Origin: CAJQLB01 sp041392065
GTDB taxonomy: Bacteria > Bacteroidota > Bacteroidia > Flavobacteriales > Flavobacteriaceae
DNA: 64,000 nt
Direction: 5' to 3'
NCBI GenBank assembly: GCA_041392065.1
Contig: JAWKMU010000005.1
Coordinates: 124,001 to 188,000 of the forward strand
The notes beneath the pieces were generated by a model. It ran no database searches, was not told the DNA's origin, and worked only from the letters and a program-made list of their open reading frames with translations. Below are positions 42,376-52,371 of this stretch, piece by piece; within the stretch, counting starts at the first letter, position 1, and every line of letters starts with the position of its first letter. The translations under genes and the position numbers were made by a program.

Positions 42376-44238
42376 ATGTCTCAAGAAACCAAATATACTG
42401 AAGATAATATACGCTCACTCGACTGGAAGGAACACATCAGAATGCGTCCAGGAATGTATATTGGTAAACTTGGTGATGGCTCTTCGCCAGATGATGGTAT
42501 TTACATTCTTGTCAAGGAAGTTTTAGACAACTCCATTGACGAGTATGTCATGGGAGCTGGAAAAACCATTGAGATTTCCATACAAGGCAATAAGGTTATT
42601 GTACGTGATTATGGTCGTGGTATTCCGTTAGGAAAAGTGGTTGATGTGGTTTCTAAAATGAACACAGGAGGAAAATACGACTCTAAGGCATTTAAGAAAT
42701 CGGTAGGATTAAATGGTGTTGGTACCAAAGCTGTAAATGCTTTGTCTACTTATTTTAGAGTAGAATCTACACGTGATGGGAAATCGGCTTCGGCAGAATT
42801 TGAGCAAGGTAATCTTATCAGTGAAGAAACTCTGGATGATACTTCAAGACGAAAAGGTACCAAAGTATCTTTTGTTCCAGATGAAAGTATTTTTAAAAAC
42901 TATAAATTCAGGAACGAATATGTAGCTAAACTGCTTAAGAACTACGTTTATCTAAATCCTGGATTGACTATCGTTTTCAATGGTGAAAAATTTTACAGCG
43001 AAAATGGTCTTAAAGATTTGTTGTCTGAAAACATTAACGATTCAGACCAGTTATATCCAATCATCCACTTAAGAGGCGATGATATAGAAGTTGCTATTAC
43101 TCATAGCAAAACGCAGTATAGTGAAGAGTACCATTCGTTTGTAAATGGTCAAAATACAACTCAAGGTGGTACGCATTTAGCAGCCTTTAGAGAGGCTTTA
43201 GTAAAGACCATAAGAGAGTTTTATGGCAAAAACTACGAAGCTTCAGATGTTAGAAAATCTGTTGTAGCTGCTGTATCCATAAAAGTGATGGAGCCTGTTT
43301 TTGAAAGTCAAACCAAAACAAAGTTAGGTTCTACAGACATGGGAGGAAAGCTTCCAACGGTTAGAACTTATGTTAACGACTTTTTAAAAACACATCTTGA
43401 TAATTATTTGCATAAAAATCCTGATGCAGCTGAGAAAATTCAACGTAAAATTTTACAAGCAGAACGTGAGCGTAAAGAACTTTCAGGCATCAGAAAATTA
43501 GCAAAAGATAGAGCTAAAAAAGCAAGTCTTCACAATAAAAAATTACGCGATTGTCGTGTACATTTTGGTGACACTAAAAATGAACGCTACTTAGAAACCA
43601 CACTTTTCATAACTGAGGGAGATTCGGCTTCTGGAAGTATCACAAAATCTCGTGATGTGAATACACAAGCGGTTTTCAGTTTAAAAGGAAAGCCTTTAAA
43701 CTGTTATGGTTTAAGTAAGAAAATTGTTTACGAAAATGAAGAATTTAACTTACTTCAAGCAGCTTTAAATATTGAAGAATCTCTTGAAGATTTGCGCTAT
43801 AACAATGTTGTTATTGCTACTGATGCTGATGTAGATGGTATGCACATTCGTTTGTTGCTCATCACATTTTTCCTTCAATTTTTTCCAGAAGTGATTAAAG
43901 AAGGTCATTTATACATTTTGCAAACACCTTTGTTTAGAGTCAGAAATAAAAAGGAAACTATTTATTGTTACACAGAAGAAGAACGCATAGATGCAATAGA
44001 AAAACTGAAGCCAAAACCAGAAATAACACGTTTTAAAGGTCTTGGTGAAATTTCTCCTGATGAATTTAAGCACTTTATCGGTAACAATATTAGGCTTGAT
44101 CCTGTAATGTTAGATAAGGATATGTCTATTGAAGAATTACTATCTTTTTACATGGGAAAAAACACACCAGAAAGGCAAGAGTTTATCATAGACAATCTTA
44201 AAGTAGAACTCGATTTAGTAGAAGATGCGAACAAATAA
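42376..44238 (+). CDS. parE: DNA topoisomerase IV subunit B
   Basis: A 620-residue type IIA topoisomerase ATPase subunit. It has the GHKL ATP-binding pattern (VLDNSIDEYVMGAG near residue 50 and DYGRGIPLG), the switch lysine region TQGGTHLAAF, and the TOPRIM motifs EGDSASGS (about residues 414-421) and DADVDGMHIR near 481. Pairing with the subunit A gene, and its length, favour ParE over GyrB. The last 14 bases overlap the next gene. Confidence 0.95.
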   Translation: MSQETKYTEDNIRSLDWKEHIRMRPGMYIGKLGDGSSPDDGIYILVKEVLDNSIDEYVMGAGKTIEISIQGNKVIVRDYGRGIPLGKVVDVVSKMNTGGKYDSKAFKKSVGLNGVGTKAVNALSTYFRVESTRDGKSASAEFEQGNLISEETLDDTSRRKGTKVSFVPDESIFKNYKFRNEYVAKLLKNYVYLNPGLTIVFNGEKFYSENGLKDLLSENINDSDQLYPIIHLRGDDIEVAITHSKTQYSEEYHSFVNGQNTTQGGTHLAAFREALVKTIREFYGKNYEASDVRKSVVAAVSIKVMEPVFESQTKTKLGSTDMGGKLPTVRTYVNDFLKTHLDNYLHKNPDAAEKIQRKILQAERERKELSGIRKLAKDRAKKASLHNKKLRDCRVHFGDTKNERYLETTLFITEGDSASGSITKSRDVNTQAVFSLKGKPLNCYGLSKKIVYENEEFNLLQAALNIEESLEDLRYNNVVIATDADVDGMHIRLLLITFFLQFFPEVIKEGHLYILQTPLFRVRNKKETIYCYTEEERIDAIEKLKPKPEITRFKGLGEISPDEFKHFIGNNIRLDPVMLDKDMSIEELLSFYMGKNTPERQEFIIDNLKVELDLVEDANK

Positions 44239-44719
44239 CAGTAAGGTAAAAAACGTTATTATTTCAATGTACTTCATACTAATAGTGTTTGCTATACTAT
44301 TGGCAACGTTGTTTAGTGCTTTTTCAGATTTAACAAGCAGTCCTACATTAACATTTTTTGTTGTCATAGCTGTTTTTGTATTCTTGTTTTTGGCTGCACA
44401 TAAAGTATCCAAATACTTCGAGTATGATAGTGATGGAGTACAAGTAGTTATTATAAATAGAGGCTTATTGCTATCAGATTACTTTAATTATAGAGAGCAT
44501 AAGTTGGAATTTAAAAAAGAGCAACTAACAGGTTATAAATTCAATAACTATTTGATTTACAAAAATTTAGTACTGTATCTTAAGAGTAAGCATAGTCATA
44601 ATAAGAGAGAGGAATTTAATGTCACCTTAGTAAGTAGAAAAAAACGTAAATATATAAGACAATCCTTGAGTAAAATAATAAAGCACAACAAAACTTTAAA
44701 ACAACAGATGAATGATTGA
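44225..44719 (+). CDS. Membrane protein encoded between parE and parC
   Basis: A 164-residue protein with two adjacent N-terminal hydrophobic segments (about residues 9-32 and 40-60), followed by a soluble domain of about 100 residues that is very basic at the end. The soluble part reads like a PH-type fold (YDSDGVQVVIINRG and FNVTLVSRKKRKYI), but this is not secure. The gene overlaps parE by 14 bases and parC by 8, so translation of all three is coupled. Function unknown. Confidence 0.8.
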   Translation: MRTNNSKVKNVIISMYFILIVFAILLATLFSAFSDLTSSPTLTFFVVIAVFVFLFLAAHKVSKYFEYDSDGVQVVIINRGLLLSDYFNYREHKLEFKKEQLTGYKFNNYLIYKNLVLYLKSKHSHNKREEFNVTLVSRKKRKYIRQSLSKIIKHNKTLKQQMND

Positions 44720-47372
44720 AGATAATGACGATTTATTAAACCAAGCTAACGACAACGAGGAAACCATTACCAAAGTTACAGGTATGTACAAGGATTGGTT
44801 TCTTGATTATGCGTCATACGTAATTCTTGAACGTGCAGTTCCAGCCATAGAAGATGGTTTTAAACCAGTTCAACGTAGGATTATGCACTCTATGAAAGAT
44901 TTGGACGATGGACGTTACAATAAAGTAGCCAATATTGTTGGTCACACGATGCAATATCATCCTCATGGTGATGCAAGTATAGCAGATGCTATGGTGCAAA
45001 TTGGTCAGAAGGATTTGCTTATAGATACTCAAGGAAACTGGGGAAATATCCTTACTGGAGATGGTGCAGCTGCTTCTCGTTATATCGAAGCTCGACTATC
45101 TAAATTTGCTTTAGATGTCGTTTACAATCCAAAAATAACCGAATGGCAAGCTTCTTATGATGGTCGTCGTAAAGAGCCTATTAACCTTCCTGTCATGTTT
45201 CCTTTGTTGTTAGCTCAAGGTGGCGAAGGAATTGCTGTAGGTTTATCTACAAAAATATTACCTCACAACTTTATTGAACTTATTGATGCTTCTGTAAAGC
45301 ATTTACAAGGCAAACGATTTACATTGCTGCCAGATTTTCCAACAGCAGGAATTGCAGATTTTACCAATTACAATGATGGTTTACGTGGTGGAAGGGTTCG
45401 TATTAGGGCAAAAATATCTCAGTTAGATAAAAATACCTTGGTTATTACCGAAATTCCTTTTGGCACCAACACTTCAACATTAATCGACTCGATTTTAAAA
45501 GCCAACGATAAAGGTAAAATTAAAATTAAAAAGATTGAAGACAATACTGCTGCTGAGGTTGAGATTCTCATTCATTTGCCATCAGGTTTGTCACCAGATA
45601 AAACCATCGATGCGCTTTATGCATTCACAAGTTGTGAAACCTCAATTTCTCCTTTAGGTTGTGTAATTGAAGACAATAAGCCTTTGTTTATTGGTGTGTC
45701 TGAAATGTTAAGACGCTCTACAGATAATACAGTGCAACTTCTTAAAAGCGACTTAGAAATAAAACTGGATGAGCTTGAAGAACAATGGCATTTTGCTTCT
45801 CTTGAACGTATTTTTATTGAAAATAGAATTTATCGCGATATTGAAGAAGAAGAAACTTGGGAAGGTGTTATTAGAGCTATCGATAAAGGACTTCAGCCAC
45901 ATATTAAACATTTAAAACGACCAATTACAGACGATGATATTGCTCGACTTACAGAAATTAGGATCAAACGTATTTCAAAATTTGATATTGATAAAGCGCA
46001 GCAAAAAATTGATGCTCTCGAAGATCAAATCGCTGAGGTAAAGCATCATTTAGCAAATCTTATTGATTATGCAATTGCTTACTTTCAACGTTTGAAAAAA
46101 GACTATGGAGTAGGTAGAGAGCGTCAAACTGAAATTAGAGTATTCGATGATGTTGATGCAACTAAAGTAGTTATCAGAAACACCAAACTCTATGTCAATA
46201 GAGAAGAAGGCTTTGTAGGTACTTCCTTAAAGCGTGACGAATATGTATGTGATTGTAGTGATATAGACGATATTATTGTATTCACTAAAGAAGGCACTAT
46301 GATGATCACTAAAGTAGATGCTAAGACCTTTATTGGCAAAGATATTATTCATGTTGCTGTGTTTAAGAAAAAGGACAAGCGTACTATTTACAACATGATT
46401 TATCGTGATGGTAAAGGTGGTCCAACTTATGTGAAACGCTTTAATGTGACTTCCATTACAAGAGATAAGGAATATGATATGACTAATGGTAATGCCAATT
46501 CCTTAATACATTATTTTTCTGCTAATCCAAATGGCGAAGCAGAAACTGTTACTGTGTTGCTGCGTCAGTCAGGTAGTATTAAAAAACTAAAATGGGATTT
46601 AGACTTTGCAGATATTATTATAAAAGGTCGTGCGTCTAAAGGAAATTTAGTAACTAAGTATTCTGTAAAGCGCATTGAACTTAAAGAAAAAGGAGTAAGC
46701 ACCTTAAAACCACGTAAAATATGGTTTGATGATACTGTGCAGCGATTAAATGTTGATGATCGTGGAGAGTTGGTTGGAGAGTTTAGAGGAGAAGATCGAA
46801 TTTTAATTATTACTCAAGCTGGAATTGTAAAAACCATTATTCCAGAAATTACAGCTCGTTTTGATGAAGATATGATTATTATGGAAAAGTGGATTCCGAA
46901 GAAACCTATTTCTGCGATTTATTATGATGGTGAAAAAGAACGCTATTTTGTAAAACGCTTTTTGGTTGAAAATGAAAATAAAGAAGAGAGTTTTATTTCA
47001 GAACATGAGAATTCTCATCTTGAAATTGTATCGACCGACTGGAAGCCAGTTGCTGAGGTAGAATTCACAAAAGAACGAGGCAAAGACCGAAAAGATAATA
47101 TGGTAGTGAATCTTGAAGAGTTTATTTCAGTAAAGGGTATTAATGCACTTGGAAACCAGTTAACTAAAGAAAAAATAAATCAAATAAATTTATTAGATTC
47201 AATTCCTTATGAAGCTCCTGAGGAAGTACCAGCAGAAGAGATAGAAGTGATAGATGAAACTAATGTATCAGACGAAACACAATCTGAAGCTAAAGAAGAA
47301 AAAAAGGACTTTAATGGAGAAGCTCCTCCAGATTTTGAAATAGACGAAGAAGGGCAGATTACGTTGTTTTAG
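44712..47372 (+). CDS. parC: DNA topoisomerase IV subunit A
   Basis: An 886-residue subunit A. The active tyrosine is Tyr124 in AAASRYIEARLSK, and the quinolone-region motif YHPHGDASIADAMVQIGQKD precedes it. The coiled-coil gate is near residues 420-460, and the C-terminal pinwheel region follows. The last 60 residues are strongly acidic (Glu/Asp-rich), a tail often seen in Bacteroidota. With ParE it decatenates replicated chromosomes. The stop overlaps a convergent gene. Confidence 0.95.
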   Translation: MIEDNDDLLNQANDNEETITKVTGMYKDWFLDYASYVILERAVPAIEDGFKPVQRRIMHSMKDLDDGRYNKVANIVGHTMQYHPHGDASIADAMVQIGQKDLLIDTQGNWGNILTGDGAAASRYIEARLSKFALDVVYNPKITEWQASYDGRRKEPINLPVMFPLLLAQGGEGIAVGLSTKILPHNFIELIDASVKHLQGKRFTLLPDFPTAGIADFTNYNDGLRGGRVRIRAKISQLDKNTLVITEIPFGTNTSTLIDSILKANDKGKIKIKKIEDNTAAEVEILIHLPSGLSPDKTIDALYAFTSCETSISPLGCVIEDNKPLFIGVSEMLRRSTDNTVQLLKSDLEIKLDELEEQWHFASLERIFIENRIYRDIEEEETWEGVIRAIDKGLQPHIKHLKRPITDDDIARLTEIRIKRISKFDIDKAQQKIDALEDQIAEVKHHLANLIDYAIAYFQRLKKDYGVGRERQTEIRVFDDVDATKVVIRNTKLYVNREEGFVGTSLKRDEYVCDCSDIDDIIVFTKEGTMMITKVDAKTFIGKDIIHVAVFKKKDKRTIYNMIYRDGKGGPTYVKRFNVTSITRDKEYDMTNGNANSLIHYFSANPNGEAETVTVLLRQSGSIKKLKWDLDFADIIIKGRASKGNLVTKYSVKRIELKEKGVSTLKPRKIWFDDTVQRLNVDDRGELVGEFRGEDRILIITQAGIVKTIIPEITARFDEDMIIMEKWIPKKPISAIYYDGEKERYFVKRFLVENENKEESFISEHENSHLEIVSTDWKPVAEVEFTKERGKDRKDNMVVNLEEFISVKGINALGNQLTKEKINQINLLDSIPYEAPEEVPAEEIEVIDETNVSDETQSEAKEEKKDFNGEAPPDFEIDEEGQITLF

Positions 47373-47821
47373 TCTTGTTTTGTTTTTTCAGGTATTGGTC
47401 TGTAAGTATATGATTTTTGTACTATTTTCCAGTTTCCTTCATATTTTAAGAGTAGGAAGTAATCGGTAAATATCCTCCAATTTGGTATAACAATTTCTGC
47501 TTTAGCAATGGCAGCATCTTTTTCAAAATCAATAGAAATTATTCTACCAATTCGACTGTTTTTTTCACCTTCTTTTACATTGTCTATGTAAGCTTTCCCT
47601 GAACGAATCCATAGGCTATCATTTGTAATAGTGTATAAATTAAAGTCAGGATGAAAAGCACGTCTCAGTTTTTCAGGTTCTCCATTTGCAGTGCCATCAA
47701 TATAATCCTTTAACGTTTGGGTAATTTGTTCAATTTCAGATTTACTATCCTCAGCTTGCGCATTAATAGATAACGTGCTTATAAGGAAACAAATAAATAC
47801 TACTATTTTTATTGACTTCAT
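47369..47821 (-). CDS. Exported NTF2-like protein
   Basis: I start at ATG 47821 (150 residues, MKSIKIVV), which gives a good signal peptide ending near INAQA; a longer frame upstream lacks one. The mature part is an NTF2/lumazine-binding-like domain: ITQTLKDYIDGTANGEPEKLRRAFHPDFNL, then KYEGNWKIVQKSYTYRP. Such domains often bind small hydrophobic ligands. The role is not known. It overlaps parC by four bases at the stop. Confidence 0.8.
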   Translation of the reverse strand: MKSIKIVVFICFLISTLSINAQAEDSKSEIEQITQTLKDYIDGTANGEPEKLRRAFHPDFNLYTITNDSLWIRSGKAYIDNVKEGEKNSRIGRIISIDFEKDAAIAKAEIVIPNWRIFTDYFLLLKYEGNWKIVQKSYTYRPIPEKTKQD

Positions 47822-47945
47822 TTTTTTTATGTCTTTTATTAAATGGAAGTTGTTAGCGGAAAGATAATGAATTGTAATCAATTTTGATTGATGATTTTAC
47901 ACTCCTATTAAAAGCCTTGATAACAGTATTAAATTAGATAAAGTT

Positions 47946-49301
47946 TTAATTTTTATTCGTGTAGACCTTACCGCTTTTTATTACTTTATTTATAGTCAAT
48001 GTATTACTAATTGATTCAAGCGGATTTTTGTCAAGTAATATTAAGTCTGCTACGAAATTTTCTTTAATCAGCCCTTTATTCGTTAAATTAAAATATGCTG
48101 CTGGATTAATAGTTGCCGTCCTAATAGCTTCAATAGGAGTTAATCCAGCATGTTCAACCATTAATTTTAATTCCTCGTGTAAGGAAAATCCAGGAATACC
48201 ACCTTCACATGCAATATCTGAACCTGCAAGCAATCCTACGCCTTTATCATTTAGTCTTTTGACTAATTTTTTGTGAGCCATCCACCAAAGTGAATCACCT
48301 TTTTTATCTGGATTGTTTTCCATATTAATCATATGTTCTGAAAAACTATTTTTAACAGATTCAGGAAGTTGGTTTCTTAATGAATTGTTTACCCAAAGTG
48401 AATCGTTAAATCGCTGCCTAGCAAATTGCACTGCCATTGTAGGCACAAACCAAGTTTTATTTATTATGAAAGCTTCAATTGCTTTTTCAGAATCTTGTAC
48501 CCATGGTTTTACAAACTCTCTATCTTCTTGAGTATATGAATCTTCAATCATAAATTGCTCTAATTCATTTGGGTCGTTTGTAAAGCAATAGAGTATTTGT
48601 TCTCTTAAATGTTCAATGCTTTTTTGACCTAAATCTGAAATTTCAGATAGTAGTAAAGACTCAGATACATGACCAACAAAATCTATGTTATTTTTTTTGC
48701 TTAGCCGAGCAATCTCCTTATAAGCATCAGCTGGAATTTGTTCATAGACTTTTATAAAATCTATCTTGTTTTTTAAAATAGTTTCAAAACTTTTTTGAAC
48801 GTTTTCAATATTATTGGCATTTAATGATGTTGGCCATCCTGTACCACTTAAAATTTGCCCTGATATGAATAATTCAGGACCTTCAATTTCATTATCATAA
48901 ATTTTCTGTTTCCATGTATTTAGAATTTCAGGACAAAGAGATTCACAACCATCAGTTGGCTTTGTAACACAACCTCCCATGTCTCTTACTCCAACAATTC
49001 CATAATCCATGAACATTTCTAAATAAGATGAATCTTGAATGTGTACATGCATATCCCAAAATGCTGGAATTAAATATTTTCCAGATCCATCTATTTTGGT
49101 TTTGTAGTAATTAGCATTCTCAGTATGGTCTGATACTGAAATAATCTTAGAGTTATTGATAATGACATCTTGATTTTTAATCAGATCACCTGTTATTACA
49201 TCAATGATGTTTACATTAGAAATAATGAGGTCAATAGTTTTATTACTCTGCGAATTACATCCAAAGCATAAAATAAAAAGAAGGATGCCAAAATATCTCA
49301 T
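47946..49301 (-). CDS. Amidohydrolase lipoprotein
   Basis: A 451-residue lipoprotein (lipobox FGC, Cys15) of the amidohydrolase superfamily. Metal ligands are His85 and His87 in FWDMHVHI, a lysine-containing strand with FIKVYEQIP, VGHVSE near residue 210, and GSDIACEG near 360. The layout is that of imidazolonepropionase- or prolidase-like secreted hydrolases. Its substrate is unknown. A 124-bp A+T-rich gap separates it from the NTF2-like gene. Confidence 0.85.
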   Translation of the reverse strand: MRYFGILLFILCFGCNSQSNKTIDLIISNVNIIDVITGDLIKNQDVIINNSKIISVSDHTENANYYKTKIDGSGKYLIPAFWDMHVHIQDSSYLEMFMDYGIVGVRDMGGCVTKPTDGCESLCPEILNTWKQKIYDNEIEGPELFISGQILSGTGWPTSLNANNIENVQKSFETILKNKIDFIKVYEQIPADAYKEIARLSKKNNIDFVGHVSESLLLSEISDLGQKSIEHLREQILYCFTNDPNELEQFMIEDSYTQEDREFVKPWVQDSEKAIEAFIINKTWFVPTMAVQFARQRFNDSLWVNNSLRNQLPESVKNSFSEHMINMENNPDKKGDSLWWMAHKKLVKRLNDKGVGLLAGSDIACEGGIPGFSLHEELKLMVEHAGLTPIEAIRTATINPAAYFNLTNKGLIKENFVADLILLDKNPLESISNTLTINKVIKSGKVYTNKN

Positions 49302-49385
49302 TATAGAAATTGAAGGTCAACTAAATGTATGTAAGCAAGCTAAGCTAAAATTATAAAATGATTTAACTATTAAGTTAGGAATTTT

Positions 49386-50135
49386 TTACTCCTCTGCACT
49401 CTCTTCCATGGTATGATATACGTTTTGTACATCATCATCTTCTTCAAGCTTTTCAAGTAGTTTTTCAACATCAGCAACAGCTTCAGCATCTAGTTTTTTA
49501 GTGACTTGAGGTATGCGCTCAAATCCTGAGGAGAGGATTTCTATATTATTGTCTTCTAAGTAAGCTTGTATTTTACCAAAACTTTCAAAAGGTGCATAAA
49601 CCATGACACTCTTTATCTCGTTTCCATCTGCATCTTCATCAGTATCTTCAAAGACTTCTTCAACACCAAAATCAATGAGTTCTAATTCTAATTCTTCTAA
49701 ATCCAAATCATCACCATTCAACTTAAAATTACAAGTATGGTCAAACATAAACACTACAGAACCAGAAGTCCCTAAACTACCATCGCATTTATTGAAATAG
49801 CTTCGTACATTGGCAACAGTACGTGTATTATTGTCAGTTGCAGTTTCTACCAAAACAGCAATGCCATGTGGAGCATAACCTTCAAAAATAACCTCTTTAT
49901 AATCACCTTGATTTTTATCGCTTGCACGTTTTATGGCACGCTCAATATTGTCCTTTGGCATGTTTACAGATTTTGCATTCTGAATTACTGCACGAAGTCT
50001 GGAGTTGCTATCAGGATCAGGACCACCTTCTTTTACTGCCATGACAATGTCTTTTCCAATACGAGTAAAGGCCTTGCTCATTGCAGACCATCGTTTCATT
50101 TTACGTGCTTTACGAAATTCAAAAGCTCTTCCCAT
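49386..50135 (-). CDS. YebC/PmpR family protein
   Basis: A 249-residue protein beginning MGRAFEFRKARKMKRW. The family blocks are NMPKDNIERAIKRA near residue 58 and EGYAPHGIAVLVETATDNNTR near 85, and the tail is acidic. YebC proteins act in transcription control or, in recent work, in helping ribosomes past difficult sequences. Which applies here cannot be read. Confidence 0.94.
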   Translation of the reverse strand: MGRAFEFRKARKMKRWSAMSKAFTRIGKDIVMAVKEGGPDPDSNSRLRAVIQNAKSVNMPKDNIERAIKRASDKNQGDYKEVIFEGYAPHGIAVLVETATDNNTRTVANVRSYFNKCDGSLGTSGSVVFMFDHTCNFKLNGDDLDLEELELELIDFGVEEVFEDTDEDADGNEIKSVMVYAPFESFGKIQAYLEDNNIEILSSGFERIPQVTKKLDAEAVADVEKLLEKLEEDDDVQNVYHTMEESAEE

Positions 50136-50271
50136 AAGTTGTTATTTTGTTTGTTGTTAAGTTGTAATTTATTTCAAGATTTCGAAAAGCAAATATAAAA
50201 ATATTAGTCTTCTTAAATAATGTAATAAACTAAATTACTGAGGCTGCTAACTGAAAATTGTAAACTGACTC

Positions 50272-50562
50272 CTATTCTTCAACTTCAACAATAGCTTCTA
50301 TGGCTTTTGCTAATTCAAAGTCTTTTTCTGTTACACCATTAGCACTATGAGTAGATAACGATATAGTAAGCACGTTATATACGTTGCTCCAATTTGGATG
50401 ATGATTTAAGGCTTCACACTCAAAAGCAATTCTGCTCATAGCACTGAAGCAGTCTTTAAAGTTTTCGAATTCAAATTCGGCATGTATAGCATCATCATAG
50501 TAATCCCAATCTGGGAAATGTAGCATTCGTTGTTCTATTTCTTCAGTAGATAGTTTTGACAT
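50272..50562 (-). CDS. phhB: Pterin-4a-carbinolamine dehydratase
   Basis: I start at ATG 50562 (96 residues, MSKLSTEE), removing an upstream extension without family similarity. The core motif is ALNHHPNWSNVYN, containing the catalytic histidines, followed by LSTHSANGVTEKDF. The enzyme regenerates the pterin cofactor after aromatic hydroxylation. No phenylalanine hydroxylase gene is adjacent. Confidence 0.93.
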   Translation of the reverse strand: MSKLSTEEIEQRMLHFPDWDYYDDAIHAEFEFENFKDCFSAMSRIAFECEALNHHPNWSNVYNVLTISLSTHSANGVTEKDFELAKAIEAIVEVEE

Positions 50563-50617
50563 TTTTGTTAAGGTTTTTGTTGAATTTAAATGTAATGAAT
50601 TAAAGTTCACCAATCAA

Positions 50618-51448
50618 CTAAACTTCCAGTTCCTGCAAAATTTCTGCGCTATTAATTTGTAGATGTTTTGGAAGTTTATTGTCCTTTGGTAGAACTGCAA
50701 GATAACGTTCGTCATTAGTGGTATAAACGTGTTTATAGATGGGTTTGTAATTACCTAAAGATTTAATAATATCACTGATAAACTCATCATGGTGCACCAA
50801 ATCTGTACTTCCTAAATGAAAGACACCATATTTGTTCTGGTTGATGATGTAATGTATTTGCTGAGTCAATTTGTTATCTGAAGTTACATTCATTACTAAA
50901 TTAGGAAATACCTCAATAGGTAACTTTTCTTTCAGTAATAATTTAATGTCTTCAACACGCGGAGAAAATGCACCAAAAACCATAGGTAGCCTTAAAATAG
51001 CAACTTTCATTTTTGGTAAGCGAAAAAGCATATTTTCAATTTTTATTTTAAAATGTCCATAAACACTATTGCTCAAGGTTTTGTCATACTCATAACTTGG
51101 GAATTTACTGTAAGCATCAAACGCATTGGCAGAAGACAAAAAGATAAGTCGTGCTTTGTTTTGTAACACATATTCAGATAAATGCTGGTGAGCAATAATT
51201 TGTGCTGAAAAATCGCCACGTAAAGCAGAAATAATAATGGTTGGTTTAACAGCATTTAAAATATCAAATACATCATCTTCTTCAATGTTATAGTGAAAGA
51301 AATGCTGATTGTTCTCAAAAGGTTTGCTATTAGTATTGTAGGTGCCAAAAGTTCTGAAATAGGAGCAGAGTTCTTTGTAAATGGCATTGCCTATAAAGCC
51401 ACTTGCTCCTAAAATTAGAATTCTTGTTTGTTGCTTTATTTGAGGCAT
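50618..51448 (-). CDS. NAD-dependent epimerase/dehydratase-like protein
   Basis: A 276-residue short-chain-type protein. The Rossmann loop is ILGASGFIGNAIYKEL near residue 12, and the Ser-x(n)-YxxxK region is around LSSANAF and YEYDKTLSN. It resembles dTDP-4-dehydrorhamnose reductases. It is spaced 5 bases from the glutaminase gene and likely co-transcribed with it. Substrate unknown. Confidence 0.8.
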   Translation of the reverse strand: MPQIKQQTRILILGASGFIGNAIYKELCSYFRTFGTYNTNSKPFENNQHFFHYNIEEDDVFDILNAVKPTIIISALRGDFSAQIIAHQHLSEYVLQNKARLIFLSSANAFDAYSKFPSYEYDKTLSNSVYGHFKIKIENMLFRLPKMKVAILRLPMVFGAFSPRVEDIKLLLKEKLPIEVFPNLVMNVTSDNKLTQQIHYIINQNKYGVFHLGSTDLVHHDEFISDIIKSLGNYKPIYKHVYTTNDERYLAVLPKDNKLPKHLQINSAEILQELEV

Positions 51449-51453
51449 TAGTT

Positions 51454-52368
51454 TTAAAAAATAGAGAGTTTGGTCTTGGTGGTAAATTGCTCAAGAGCTT
51501 TCATTCCTAATAATGAATTTCCTCTTTCGTTTAAGCCTGGAGACCAAGTTGTAATGGTAAAATGATTAGGTAATAAGGCGATGATACCACCACCTACACC
51601 ACTTTTTCCTGGTAAACCAACCTCAAAAGCAAATTCACCAGCTTCATCATAAAAACCACAAGTAAGCATGATAGCATTAATACGTTTTGCTTGGCTTGAG
51701 GTTAAACGTTCTTTTTGTTGTAAGCATTTACCATGATTGGCAAACATGAAAAAAGCATTGGATAATTGCTCACAAGTCATTTCTATTGAGCACTGATGAA
51801 AATATAAATCCAGAACTTCATCGACATCATTTTCCAAATTATTAAATGCTTTTAGCAAATTTGCTGCAGCATAATTACCAAAACCTGTAAGACGTTCAGA
51901 TTTTGCTACACTGTAGTTAAAATCTATGGTTTTATCATTAGCCAAGTCACGTATATAATCTAGAAATACTTGTTTAGGGTTTTTAAAGTGAGACACCATC
52001 ATGTCAGCAATAACAATAGCTCCAGCATTTATAAAAGGATTTCTAGGAATGCCATTTTCCAGTTCTAATAAAGATAAATGATTGAAAGGGTTGCCAGAAG
52101 GTTCTACATCCATGCGTTCCCAAATATCATCTTTGTGAATGGGTAACATTAACGCCAATGATAGTGCTTTTGAAATACTTTGAATTGAAAAGGGTACATT
52201 CCAATTTCCAGTGGCATAAGAGTTACCATTAATATGTTTTAAATGAATACCAAAATTTTGAGGATCTATGTCTGATAATTCAGGAATGTAAGAAGCGACT
52301 AAACCTCTGTTTGCTTCATTCTTTAAATCCTTATGAATAGACTCAATAACACTTTGGAAATCTACCAT
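51454..52368 (-). CDS. glsA: Glutaminase (serine-dependent)
   Basis: A 304-residue enzyme. The active Ser-x-x-Lys is Ser64 to Lys67 in PFSIQSISKALS. Other family segments are GNPFNHLSLLELENGIPRNP near residue 92 and GLPGKSGVGGGIIAL near 250. It hydrolyses glutamine to glutamate and ammonia. It is three bases from gcvT in the same direction. Confidence 0.96.
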   Translation of the reverse strand: MVDFQSVIESIHKDLKNEANRGLVASYIPELSDIDPQNFGIHLKHINGNSYATGNWNVPFSIQSISKALSLALMLPIHKDDIWERMDVEPSGNPFNHLSLLELENGIPRNPFINAGAIVIADMMVSHFKNPKQVFLDYIRDLANDKTIDFNYSVAKSERLTGFGNYAAANLLKAFNNLENDVDEVLDLYFHQCSIEMTCEQLSNAFFMFANHGKCLQQKERLTSSQAKRINAIMLTCGFYDEAGEFAFEVGLPGKSGVGGGIIALLPNHFTITTWSPGLNERGNSLLGMKALEQFTTKTKLSIF

Positions 52369-52371
52369 GTG

